Positions 25,001 through 36,223 of a stretch of DNA of 64,000 bases are shown here, piece after piece. The position numbers and the translations under genes are program-made. The notes under the pieces are model-generated. The model ran no database searches. It was not told the origin of the DNA and saw only the letters and a list, made by a program, of their open reading frames with translations. The stretch comes from Brachionus manjavacas (lineage: Eukaryota; Rotifera; Eurotatoria; Ploima; Brachionidae): positions 9,686,501-9,750,500 of the forward strand of contig JAHQIY010000001.1 in the NCBI GenBank assembly GCA_019054805.1. The letters are read 5' to 3'. Within the stretch, counting starts at the first letter, position 1, and each line of letters starts with the position of its first letter.

Positions 25001-25528
25001 GCTTGAGGATACGCAAAACTAAATTGATCGAAAGAAGTAATTTCTGCTGGATTGAAACCAGTTGCGTTGATAAAAGCAGCCACTGATATCGGATCAGAGA
25101 GTCCATTTTTTGCCATTGCCATTGTCTGCGACCAATTAGCCGAATTGAAGTCAAGAGGAGCAGCAAAAGTGTTGGAACCTTGAATAAACGGATAGTAGTT
25201 GATGTATGGAATGGGCGTCTGAGTTATCATTTGATTCTGACTCATTGCTGGTGACTGGTCGTTGCTCACTGCTGTTTGTCCATTGCTGTCGTCTACATTC
25301 TAAAAGAATTAAAAAAAAAATTTTTTCAAATAATTTATTTTGAAGTTTATTTAAAATTACATTTTGATTTTTGTTTTCTGTTGACGGCGATGTGGTTATG
25401 GAGGATGAGGTCGATGCAGAAGTGTTCGAGGTAAATTCTGATATTTCATTGGTATTTTGGTTCTGGTCCGAAACTTGTTCAACAGGTCTCTCATCGGTTC
25501 TTTTTGAGTTATGCTTTTTACTGTTCAT
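22040..25528 (-). CDS. YTHDF: YTHDF-type m6A RNA reader (3 exons)
   Basis: A cytoplasmic reader of N6-methyladenosine in RNA. Exons 25361-25528, 24360-25299 and 22040-23160 give 742 residues. Splice phases agree, and the second intron is 1199 nt and repeat-bearing. The first 500 residues are low-complexity, rich in Asn, Gln, Ser and Tyr, with the FG/YG-type aggregation-prone composition known for YTHDF proteins. The YTH domain covers about residues 516-650: [20 protein letters not shown], then [28 protein letters not shown] and [16 protein letters not shown]. The three cage Trp residues that hold the methyl group are present (about 539, 593 and 598). The C-terminal tail is Ser-rich. Single-gene YTHDF is usual in invertebrates; the human 1/2/3 split does not apply. 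Confidence 0.93.
23676..24150. repeat. Fold-back (inverted repeat) element in the YTHDF intron
   Basis: Several matched blocks lie in mirror order. CAGATATCGC at about 23680 pairs with GCGATATCTG near 24137. GTGAATTTTGGAACAAA (about 23777) pairs with TTTGTTCCAAAATTCAC (about 24055). GAAATTGGTTCTGTAAATTG (23821) pairs with CAATTTACAGGACCAATTCC (about 23943). No ORF is inside, so it resembles a non-autonomous DNA element. Confidence 0.65.
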
Positions 25529-27834
25529 TTTAGCAAGTGTCCAAAAATAACCACAATTATTTCTAAAAAAATGATTATTGGATTAGTTAAGTTAATATAA
25601 GCCTAAAAAGTCAGGATGAGACAAATGAAATTTTGAGAGAAAAGCTCACATTTTTATCAACAAATATTTGAATTATAATTTTAAATGCATGTGCTCATGA
25701 TAATATTTGGATACTGCGAGCAACTCTTGCTTACATTTCATGATGTGTTTTATAATATCCTTGCTAGAAAGAGCTATGCATTAATCGTTTATATTTGATC
25801 ATCATTGAACAAAACACCAAGCATTGGAAGCAAAATTTTAAAAGCGCATTCATGTAGAAGCTTGATTTTTTAGAAAAAGAATTTATTTCAATTTTAATTT
25901 AGGAAAAATTTTGAAATTATGATGACGACGACACACACACACAACTTATAAAATTAAACATGAATCTCTATTTTTTTTTTAATTTAAATTCGAATTTTTA
26001 TTCTTAATAAAATGTTAAAACATAATTCATGGCTTGTTTCTCGATGATTCGGACTTTGATTAATTTACCTAAATTTTGAGGTGATCAATTTTCAATAGGA
26101 AATTTTTGAAATTTTTAAAAGTTTGTCAAAATTTTAAATAATTTAATTAGATACAAATTCTACAAATGCTCAATCAGTATTAGAATGAGAATATTTTCAA
26201 AGTCATGATTAGTCTAAATTAATTATTAATTTAATGCAAAATTACCTTGGTAACAGAATTTTGATCCAATCTACGACTTTTCACCGTTGGTTCGGAATAA
26301 ATTTTTGTTTTTGAAATTTATCTTTTCAAATTTTGAAAAATTTTTGGTCAATTTGGTTCATACCCAAAAATTAGACTGCAAAATTAAGCTACAAAAATTT
26401 TAAAAAGCCCTTAAATTTAATAAAAGTCAATAAAATATTAAGATTTATCTTAAACAATATTTAAGAATTTGATTTGTGTATTCCTAACATTTTGCATCAA
26501 ATGATTGATTTTAACGACAAGCAAAGTTATTCAATTTTTCACGCGTTTGTGTATAATTGCCATAGCTGTTAAAATTTAAAATAATTCTTAATTAAGCTAA
26601 AACATAAACCAAGTTGTTTAAAGAACTTGAATATTAGTGCCCTAAAAAATTCTTAAAATATGTTTTATTATAATTAATCTAATGATTTTAAGTAATTTTT
26701 TTAAAATAAAATTCTAGTGAATTAATTTTTGATAATGAGCGTATTTCTTCTTTTGTAAAAAAATCATTTTTTGTTCAGCTTTTAGGACTATAGAGCTATT
26801 TTTCAGAAATATTTTCCAAAATTTACCTTGATTAATTAAAAATATTATTATAAACTATCGATTTTTCGATAAATCGATAAACTTAAATTAATTGATTTTT
26901 ATTTAATTTCCTTTTTGTTTTTTAAACCATTTTAATCTTTAATTTGAAACTTTAAATAAAAATTTTCAAGTTTTTTTTTTACTTTATTTCTAAAAAATAA
27001 AAAAAGTGTAAAGTAATTGGAAACTGATTATGATGAATGATAGATTTGTGACACAAAAATTTCTGGTAATTTAAAATCTTGCTTATAGTCAAAAAATAAT
27101 GAAAAAAAAACTTTCATATTTTTCTTAATTTTCTAAAAGTCATGAGATTTATATAATACCATACTTATTTCACACTTTTCTAAATTTAATTCATTAGCTG
27201 TGTTGTTTCGATCTATTTAGTTATTTCAAAATCGAAAATAAAGTTTGTTTAAAATTTCTCAAATTTACAATCATAATTTAAGAAATTTAAAAATTTCTAT
27301 CATTTTATTAAATTATTTTAGATTATAATAATGATTTTATTGATTTTAACTTTATCAAGGAAATTTGGAATTTGAAATATCTCTGTTATCATTTAATCCA
27401 CCATATTTCCTTGCAAAAAAAATTATTAGCTAAAACCTGATAGCAAGATTTTCTATAAATCAAATTTCTGACTCTAAGATTGATTATCTCTACAAAAATT
27501 CGGATAGAAAATTAAAACTTGAATAATTAAAATAATAATTTGACTCACCCGACCGGTTAACGGGTGAGGGACAATTAGGTTAAACCTATTAATACCCTTT
27601 TGCCCCCAAATATAATCCCATTACCCCGTATATTTTCTAAATTTCTTAATTATAAAAATTAAAATTTATAAAAAAATTTTTAAGGTAATTATTAATTCAA
27701 CTATAAACCAGACTCGGTAGTCTTTTACTCATTTTTTCCGGTAACCAAACCAAACCCGATGACTTTGTACCCCATAAAATTGAAACCTGATAACCGAAAA
27801 AAAACAGTTCTAATGACTGCTTTTATAAGAATTA
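25529..27834. other. AT-rich intergenic region upstream of the YTHDF gene
   Basis: No gene seen. It contains a short AC-dinucleotide run near 25931, and a C-rich patch at 27545-27640 that may be a decayed part of the CCCCC-containing repeat family found just to the right. Confidence 0.5.
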
Positions 27835-27945
27835 AACCCCTTTACTGACCCTTTTCTATAGAACTGGCCTCCAACTAACAACCATTATTCTTGTAAAGAA
27901 TTTCACGATCTTTTCAAAATGCGTCTAGTTTTTGTCCAGAAAAAA
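27835..27945 (+). repeat. Partial copy of a dispersed 'CTGACCCCC' repeat
   Basis: AAACCCCTTTACTGACCC through GCGTCTAGTTTTTGTCCAG aligns in the same orientation with about 36045-36135 (AAACCTGACCCCCTACTGAC through TGCCTAGTTTTTCTCCAG). Confidence 0.6.
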
Positions 27946-28149
27946 TTGTTCATCCTTGGAAAAACATGTTACGTAGATGACAAAAAAGAGGCAAATGCAA
28001 AAATATATATAAAAAATTTAAGTTTATTATATTTTAATTAAAATATTTAATAAGTCATCTCTAATTATTCACAAATATATTTATTTAATGTAAATAAAAA
28101 TTTAAATATTAGAATCAAAATTAATTTTTTTAATTATTTAAAAAAATTT

Positions 28150-28441
28150 TTGCAATATCTTGAATAATTTTTTTCCTGCACAAAAACTAGACATTTTTTG
28201 AAAGCTCGTTAAATTCTCTATAATTAAATTGGGGATTAATAGGAGGCAGGTTTCTAAAAATGTAAAAAAATTCAATTTTCAAAAAAAATTAAAATCTTGG
28301 AAAAAAATTAATTTTATTTTCAAAAAACAGGAAATTCCAGACTAAATGACACGTTAAAATTTTTAAAAAATATTTTTTCTTTTTAAAATAAGTGGGAGTC
28401 AGGTAACTTTTAAAATTTGGGGTCAGTGTTTTAGTAGGATC
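28150..28441 (-). repeat. Dispersed 'CTGACCCCC' repeat, fuller copy
   Basis: On this strand it ends in GGGGTCAGTGTTTTAGTAGGA. It aligns along its whole length, inverted, with 35850-36170, which starts GGTCCTACTAAAATACTGAC. Shared blocks include the GCTTGTTAAATTCTC, TTTTCAAAAAA and AAATGATAAATTAAAA-like segments. It faces the partial copy at 27835-27945. Confidence 0.75.
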
Positions 28442-29117
28442 CTAATATCTAGAAATAAAAGTTAAAAAGTTGAATTATGCTAAAAAAATCTATGCTAAAA
28501 AATAGATATGACTTCTACGGTCCAAGCCTTGCCAAAAAAATAAAAACGAACCAGTCAATCTTCGAATATCAATCTTTATGAATTAACAAAATAATAGTGC
28601 AAAAATACATAAATGCTTAAGATTCACTTTAATTATCTGTCAAAATGCTTAAAACAATATGTAAAAGTATATAAATAACCTCAGGCTGATAATAAAACGT
28701 TGTGAATTTCAAATACAAATTGAACAAGTATTCGTCGTTTTTAGATAAATCAAAATTAAAGATAATAAAGTATACTTAAAAAAATACTGCAACTTATTGC
28801 AAATTTCTTTTTTTGCACTTTTTTTCATTAAAATAAAATCTTAATTTTCATTTTTTTTAGTAAATCAAGTAAATAATCAATTTTGATCTTGTTGATGTTT
28901 AATTTTTTGTCTTATTTAAACATTATTAAAAATTATATCAGGTAAAAAAAGTTGCAACAAAATATGATGAACAATGTTGTAGTATTTTTTTCACATATTT
29001 TTTATCTTTAATTTTTATTTATCAAAAAAAGGAAAGAATTTTATTCAATTTATATTCGAATTTCACAACATACCGATAATAATTAGTGGTTCGAAATCAG
29101 TTGTAAGGTTCGCGCGG

Positions 29118-29258
29118 GTCAAAACCATAGAAATTGACTTTTTTACCAAAAAATTTTAATTTGCATTTATGAAAACCTAGAAAAGCCGGAATATGGGAGA
29201 TTAAAAAAATTATTTTTTTTCCACCCTTGCCCAAAAATTATCACCAAAATTATCTCGT
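29118..29258 (+). repeat. Left arm of a fold-back element
   Basis: GTCAAAACCATAGAAATTGA through CCAAAAATTATCACCAAAAT matches, inverted, 30228-30370. Shared blocks: TTGACTTTTTTACC, ATTTGCAT, AGAAAAGCC, ATGGGAGATT and AAAAATTATCACCAAAATTA. Confidence 0.8.
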
Positions 29259-29396
29259 CATCAAAATTGACACCTTTTTGTCAAAACTTTTTACTTAAAA
29301 GTCAGAAATTAATAAAAGTGAGCTCATGATGAACTTGTTCCTTTGATTAGATACTAAAATAGTGAAAATTTCTAAATATTTTTTCGTTTCTGGTTG

Positions 29397-30062
29397 TTGA
29401 CTTGTCGAATAAAAAATGGGGCCTTGACTTAAACACTTTAGGAAACCTTTATAAGTCTTTGATTGGATCTATTCTAGATTATTCTTTTCCTTGTCTTAAC
29501 TCTCTTTCAGAAACTAATATCAAAAGGTTAGAAGTAATCCAAAATTCAGCAGTTCGTTCTATACTAAAACTAAGATATGATACTCCCTCCAACATATTAC
29601 ATAATGAGGCATATAATAAACTTAAACTACTAACAGTCTCAAATCGACTTTTTGAGTTGAGTGAGAGATATGTTAGGGCAGGACTGAGCCATTCTGTTCC
29701 ATTAACTGTTAGACTGGTGGAAGAATATAACAGAGGTTTCGAATCAAGATACATCGAGTACCCAACTCCATTGTGTAATTGCTACCTTACTATTTCTTCT
29801 TTTTTCCTGAATCATCAAATAATTAAAATATGTATTCTGTTACTCTCTATCAAAATTTTTCTAATTTTAATTTTAATATTTATCTACTTTTTAAGTTATA
29901 TTATTTTAACTTTATTTTTTTCTTACTTTTTATTTTTATTTTATTTTATTTAACTTTATTTTAATTTTTTATTTATTTATTTTTTTTTTTTTTTTTTTTT
30001 TTAATCTGAAGGAGCTCTAGCTCGGTACAGATATACAGATATACAAATATACAATAATAAAC
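29397..30062 (+). mobile_element. Recent 5'-truncated LINE insertion with perfect 19-bp target-site duplication
   Basis: The RT C-terminal domain is in one open frame (SLIGSILDYSFPCLNSLSE, IQNSAVRSILKL, VPLTVRLVEEYNRGFESRY, PTPLCNCYLTISSF), followed by a T-rich 3' UTR, the GGAGCTCTAGCTCGG terminal hairpin and a GATATACA tail. The flanks are identical 19-mers, ATTTTTTCGTTTCTGGTTG, at 29378-29396 and 30063-30081. A perfect duplication and an unbroken frame argue for a young insertion. The catalytic RT core is missing, so this copy cannot move by itself. Confidence 0.93.
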
Positions 30063-30227
30063 ATTTTTTCGTTTCTGGTTGATTTTAATATTCAAAGCAT
30101 TTTTTTAAACAAATGAATACAACATTTTATAGCTTAGTAAAAGAGCTTTTAAAATCCTTATAATAATAATTAAGTATGTATGCTAAATCATGAGATTTTT
30201 AGAGCTAAAAGGATATAACTATTAATT

Positions 30228-30370
30228 TTGGTGATAATTTTTGGTAAGGGGTACCGAAAGAAATAGTTTTTTAAATCTCCCATTAAATTGGCTTTTCTTA
30301 GTATATGCAAATAAAGAATTTGTGGTAAAAAAAGTCAAATTCAGGTACTGCTGTAATTTTGACCTTTGGA
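30228..30370 (-). repeat. Right arm of the fold-back element
   Basis: Inverted match to 29118-29258. Removing the LINE and one target-site copy would leave about 0.28 kb between the arms. Confidence 0.8.
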
Positions 30371-30796
30371 AAGACAAAAGCTTACCTTACCGGCGATGAA
30401 AATAAATTTTTATCAATTTTTATATTAAAGCAATTTTTTTATTTTTTATTTCAAAAATATTAGAATTTAACAAGTGCTATTGACGTTTTATGGTTTAGGG
30501 GAGAAATTATAAGAAAAAAAATTTAAAAGATAAAACCAGTAAAATTGAAATTGAATTTTAAAACAAAATTTTTTTGAAGCTTTGAAATTTACTATAATAA
30601 AATCACTCAGAAAAATTGTATAATTTAGAATGCAATAATAAATTCTATAACAAATGAAATGATCAAAGTTTTTTTTTCAAACAAACAATCAAATGTCGAA
30701 AGCGAACAAAAATTGAAAATTAAACCACATTTTGAAAATTTTTTAAAAAACCACTTTAGAATATTCTAAAGCCTAATTTTAGTTAAAGAAAAAAAA

Positions 30797-31948
30797 ATGA
30801 GCCATCAATTAAGCCCTCCGAGCAAAGACACAAACAACAATCTATCAGCCAAAAATTTCCTCGGTCCTAATACCTCAAGCAGTGACATAGACTTTTGTTC
30901 CTTAATTAGCGAAGCAAAACCAGCAGCAATTCTAGTCAACGAATGTGGCGAAATCGAAATTCAAATGAACAAAAACCATTCTTACTTCTATGCATATGAA
31001 CTGGTATTTCACTCAGATAACAAGGATGACATGGATCAGGTGATGAATCAAGCAGAAAACTCAATCAATGGAGACAAATTGTGCTGTTTTGCAGAAACAA
31101 AATCCGGCTCGCTGTTGCTAGCAACCCAAAAGGGAGTAATCGGCATCATAAATCTTAATAAATGCATGACAGCATGGATTTCCATCATTAAATTAAACTG
31201 TGATAATCCCGCACCAAATTTGAATCCCAACGATGACTTGTATGACATTGGCAAAAAAATGCTGGTTGATCTTTGCGTAGACAATACAAACGAACAAATT
31301 ATAATTTTGACCAAGCATTGTGCCAAAGAAAAAGCCGAATTTAAAATAGAAATGTATTCTTTTAATGAAAAAAACAATGAAATGACATTAATGAGAATCT
31401 TGAATCTTTCACAGTCACAGGCGGGATCCAACACATCTCAAAATGAACCCTCTGAATTTGTTAGAATTTATCTCGATGAGACAGAGAATTGTTTTGTTAC
31501 CATCGATGCCAATAACCACAAAGTATACTGGTTTAACACATCCAATTGCCAAGCAAAGCGATGTGTCAAGTCCCCCGATGGCGAATCGATCCATTGCCCA
31601 AGCGGTCTTGCTCTTCTACCTGATCCAAAAAATATTTACATATGTAGCAAAAAAGGAATGCTTATTTGTCGACCTGACCATCAATCGGTCAAACACGACT
31701 CTCTAAAGCCAATTGATATAGCATTTTCTAGAGAAGACAATTCACTGTATTTCATAGACCAATTTGCGCTATATCGAACTCGAATAACTGACACCATGGC
31801 AAACGAGCAGAGATATAAGCGCATTTTTTCAAATAAGACCCAAAATAAAGGCTTTAGGCGTGTTATAGCTTGTCAAAAGCATATTTTTATAATGTCAAAT
31901 GATATAAATAGTTTGTTTGTGATCGAACGAGAACACCTTAAGTTATAA
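30797..31948 (+). CDS. Beta-propeller-like protein, TIR-less paralogue of the next gene
   Basis: A single-exon, 383-residue intracellular protein (no signal peptide or membrane segment). It is paralogous to the C-terminal half of the TIR gene at 32175-35558. Shared, colinear blocks are ELVFH, LLLAT/ASEKG, LVDLC/MC, YSFN, YWF, a KRC(V/L)KS block, IY(I)CS/SSS..GL, VKHDSL/IKHDAL, LYFIDQ/LLFVDR and RYKRIFSN/RYRRLHSN. Repeating hydrophobic-Gly strands, with 'NSLYFID'-type turns, look like blades of an NHL/YWTD-like propeller, but I cannot count them with certainty. Its start MSHQLSPP resembles the neighbour's MSHGF..LSPP. The 226-bp gap, shared orientation and similarity suggest a tandem duplication with loss or gain of the TIR part. 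Function unknown. Confidence 0.85.
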   Translation: MSHQLSPPSKDTNNNLSAKNFLGPNTSSSDIDFCSLISEAKPAAILVNECGEIEIQMNKNHSYFYAYELVFHSDNKDDMDQVMNQAENSINGDKLCCFAETKSGSLLLATQKGVIGIINLNKCMTAWISIIKLNCDNPAPNLNPNDDLYDIGKKMLVDLCVDNTNEQIIILTKHCAKEKAEFKIEMYSFNEKNNEMTLMRILNLSQSQAGSNTSQNEPSEFVRIYLDETENCFVTIDANNHKVYWFNTSNCQAKRCVKSPDGESIHCPSGLALLPDPKNIYICSKKGMLICRPDHQSVKHDSLKPIDIAFSREDNSLYFIDQFALYRTRITDTMANEQRYKRIFSNKTQNKGFRRVIACQKHIFIMSNDINSLFVIEREHLKL

Positions 31949-32174
31949 GTTAATTTTTTTCAGACTCGAATTAAAAAATTTTTTTTACTTTGCCTTTCGA
32001 CTTCGCGAGTCCCATACATTTTCTTTTGGAAAATTTTTCGGGAAAAAATTTTAATTTTATTTATTAATAAAATCATTTAATCATTTTTGCTTTTGAATAA
32101 TGAATTATCGCCCAGTAATTGGGGTGATATCTTAAAGCACATAGATTTGAAAGTGAATTTAATTTTTAGGTATA

Positions 32175-35100
32175 ATGAGCCACGGATTTGAGAATAGCAA
32201 GCTTAGCCCACCGATGACAGAGCTATCATCGCGTCGTCATGTGATGATATCGTACAATTGGGAGAATACCGAACAGGTTAAGCAAATAATTGAATGCCTC
32301 AAGCCTTATATGCACCTTTGGAGGGATAAAAGCAACCTTACCGGCGCTGGTGATTTATGGACTGAGTAAATAAATAGTTAATACTAAATCTTTAAACACA
32401 GTTCAATTTTTTATATTCAGTTATTTTTAATGTCAAGAATAGCCGACGCTATCACACAATCAGAATTTGTTGTCGCAGTTTTGACACTAGAATACACTAA
32501 ATCGGACAGTTGTACAAATGAACTTAATTTTGCGCTCAACAACAACATTCCAGTAATACCTGTTTTCTTGGAACCAACATTTCGGCCAACTGGTAATGTT
32601 GGCTTGAGAACAAGCAAGTTATTTTATCTCCTAATGAGGTAAATTTTAATTTTTTTACAATGATTTAATTTTGATTTCATCTTTTGATTTTTGTTAAAAA
32701 TTAGTCAAAAGATTAAGAGAATTTATTTGAAAAAAACCTTATTTCATTTTATTCAAAGTCTTAGAAAATTTTCATTCTAAAAAAAATTCAAACACATGCT
32801 CACATGAATCTTTAATTTTTTAGACTTAAATCACTTTATAGTTTTCTTAGGATTTAAGATGATTGATCTGAATTCAAAAATTTATTTATAGAAAATATCT
32901 AAAATTTTTGCCAATTTTTCACTCAACTCAGTTCTCAGCTGAGTTCAGTTCTTTCTTTTCTTATTTTTGCATTAATACGAGGGAACTATAACCCTGCAAA
33001 TATATAAATATCATTTGTAAATAAAATTTAAATTATTGAATTTCTTTATTGAATATTTATGCTATTAATGCTATTTATGATGGTAAGCTTAAAAGGATTT
33101 TTTTTAAAGAACCTGAATATTAAAGTTTTTTTTAAAAATTAGAAAAAAAGATTTAATTGATAAAATAAACTATTTGTTTTTGATTAATCTTTGTACCATT
33201 AGTTCTTGGAGTCTAAAACGGGTCACAAAGTCAGTAAGTTTTGTAGATCACGTTGATTTGAAAAATCGTACATTCTTAGTTAATTTCAAATTTTCCGACA
33301 TTTCTTGCCTAATATTTGATAAAATGAAAGTCAAATAAACTGTTTAAATTTTTTTTTACTTATTAATTTAGTTAATTTTCAAAGTTCTGAGCATAATTAT
33401 GTTTTTTTTCGAATAAAAATGGGTTTTAAAGTACCTTTTAATAATTTTAAATGTTTAAAAAATTTCAAAGTAATTTTTCATTTTTCCTAATCATTTTTTT
33501 TTAGAATTTTTTTTTTAATGAAAAGAATGATTTTTTTTCAATTTCTTATTGGAATTCATTTTTGTTAAAAATTCTGAGTAAAAAGCATTTTAATACACAA
33601 ATAGTAATTAGATTAAATTCAAAGGCGACCTATTCAAATTTGATCAAATATCATAATAATTTTTCAAATAAATTCAAACAATTTAAGTTTAAACTAATTT
33701 TTAATTAATTTTTCAGAGACATTTTGCTAAATCCATTACTTTTCGTGCGACACTTATACGCTATGTCCCACAAAATCCGAGGAAATCAAATTTTAGGTAT
33801 AATTTTTAAGATTTAGATTTAATTTAATTTGATTTTTTTATTACTTTAATTTTAAATTTAGCTGAAGATTATAAAGCTATATGTTTTAAGTATACAATGA
33901 ACGAGATTGAAAATTTCATTGAATCAAACTCTAGAAAGGCGTTAAATCAGTCTTCTTCGCCCGACTTGAACAACAACACTACTCTGAATCCACGAACAAG
34001 CAAAAGTGACATAGATCGTCTTAAATTTGAAGATAACATTTCGGTGAACACAGGGCTTCTCTCTTCAGATTCCGAATCTGATAACCACAGTAACAGCAGC
34101 AGCTTAAATGTTTACTGTATGCAAACTAAAGTCAATGGTAAAACTATAAATTTTACTGATGTTCCTGCGCCTTACAAACTGGGCGATTTTATGTACTTGA
34201 AAAATGACCCGAAAAATTCAGAAGCTCAAAAATTAGATAATAGCATGAGCAACATGAAGCTTGATGTAAAAAAAAGACACGAGTTGAGTCAAGATAGTCC
34301 AAACAAGAGTCCAGAAACAAGTGCTAAGCACAGTTTTCAAATTCACCAAAGTCGACCAGACTTAACTCAATACGATTTTTATACTCGCGAAAAAGATGAG
34401 CTAATGTCATTTGTTTGCCATGGAAAAGAGGCTGACATAGAAGATGCAGATTACCAAGAGGTATACGAATTAAAGCCATCTAAATCACCTAATCAAGACA
34501 TCATGATGGAACTTGTTTTTCATTTAAATAATGACTATATCAGCTGTTTTTCCCTAATAAAAGATGATCTGCTTTTAGTTGCCTCTGAGAAAGGCGACTT
34601 TCATTTAGTGAGACCCCTCAAGGACAAATGGGACTTTAGCCGATTCACTTTGAGGCCTAAATTTAATGGAAACGATGCACAACACTACAAAATGGGACTC
34701 AAAACTTTAGTAGATATGTGCTTCGATGCCAAAGGCAATTTAATTTTGCTCAATAGATGGAAGTTTAAACAAGAAGATCCGAACCAAGAAGACGTATTTA
34801 AGTACACTGTTGAGCTATACAGTTTTAACCACAAAATAACAGAGACTATCATCTATATTAAAACACTGTGCTGCTTTTCGAATAGTGAATCAGTTAAGCT
34901 TCCGCCAACGCCTACAGAAAAGCAACATTTCATAAACCCTGTTAACACCTCGAATTTAACCGCTAATGATTCGAATGTATCCAAGGCAGACAGACCACCC
35001 ATTTTCACCCGAGTCTACAATGACGAAAAAAACAGTTGCATAATATTGATCGATTCGACAAATAGTAAAATTTATTGGTTCAAAAAGACCACTGGTTCCA

Positions 35101-35558
35101 AGAAAAGATGCTTGAAGTCACAGGATAATTCGCTCAAAGATCCAAGAGCTCTTGCATTGTCATATGATGAAAAAGAAAGTGAGACTATTTATATTAGTTC
35201 TAGTAGTGGACTGGTGGCATTTAATAAAAATTTTACAATCAAGCATGATGCACTAAACTGTATTCAGGATATTTACTATGATCAGTTTGAAAAATGCTTG
35301 CTCTTTGTTGACAGACGAGTTCTTTATGGTGGAAGAATATCACAGAAAAATCAGAAAACGAGCCAAGAGCAGCAATCGGCTAATACTGATCTTAGATACA
35401 GACGATTGCATTCTAATTTGGATGCGTCGAAGGCCAATTTTTCCAGACTAACTTCATCCAAAAACTATGTATTTATACTCTCTGATGAGAAGAAGAATTT
35501 CAAATCAAGTATTTTTGCTTTGGATAAATCTAAAGTACAAACATCTTCAACAAGCTAA
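32175..35558 (+). CDS. TIR domain plus beta-propeller-like protein (4 exons)
   Basis: A 722-residue protein from exons 32175-32365, 32438-32638, 33717-33796 and 33862-35558, all GT-AG and phase-consistent. Residues about 20-150 are a TIR domain: RRHVMISYNWENTEQVKQI (strand A), LWRDKSNLTGAGDLWTEIAD, AITQSEFVVAVLTLEYTKSD, SCTNELNFA (Glu at about 92, the position of the catalytic Glu in TIR NADases) and IPVIPVFLEP. A disordered Ser/Asn/Lys linker (about 190-360) follows, then a propeller-like region paralogous to 30797-31948 (LLLVASEKGDFHLV, KTLVDMCFDAKGNL, KIYWFKKTTGSKKRC). Exon 2 uses the AG at 32436-32437; the nearer AG at 32419-32420 would give a stop. An AG lies 5 nt before the ATG (TTTTTAGgtataATG). 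TIR domains either assemble immune signalosomes or cleave NAD; which applies here is unknown. Confidence 0.88.
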
Positions 35559-35849
35559 ATTGTAAAATTTTACTGTTGACTATTCATGGAGTTAAAACAA
35601 AAAATAATTCAGCTTTGAATTTTTATTAGAAAGCGATATTTAAAAATATTTAATTGGAACATACTTGAAAAATAAATAGTTTTATTTTTTTTTAAGATAT
35701 TTAAACCCTTATTTTAGTTGGTTAAATTATTATAGACATAAAATTTCAAGTCATTTAAAATAATTAAATTTTAATTTACAAGAATAAAATAATAATTTTA
35801 TGATTTTTTTTAATTTAGCGAAATACTTTCAAATAAATATATAAATTAA

Positions 35850-36170
35850 AGGGTCCTACTAAAATACTGACCCCCAATTTTTTTAAATTTTCTGACCCCC
35901 ATTTATTTTGCAAAGCAAAAATATTTTTAAAAGTTTTAATTTATCATTTAGTTTGAATTTTTCTCTATTTTTTGAAAATTAAACTAGTTTGTCTCCAAAA
36001 TTTTTATTTTTTGTGAAAATCGAATATTTTTATACTTTTAAAAACCTGACCCCCTACTGACCCCCAACTGACCCCCATTTTTCTTGAAGAGAATTTAACA
36101 AGCTTTCCAAAAATGTGCCTAGTTTTTCTCCAGGATGTATAGTTTTTGAGATATTTTGATAATAAAAGAC
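35850..36170 (+). repeat. Dispersed 'CTGACCCCC' repeat, complete-looking copy
   Basis: Begins GGTCCTACTAAAATACTGAC and carries four CTGACCCCC-type tracts. It matches 28150-28441 in inverted orientation and 27835-27945 in direct orientation. No ORF. Confidence 0.75.
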
Positions 36171-36223
36171 CTTAGTTATTCTGAAATCGGATTTTAAAAT
36201 TTTTAATACGATATACCATTAAA

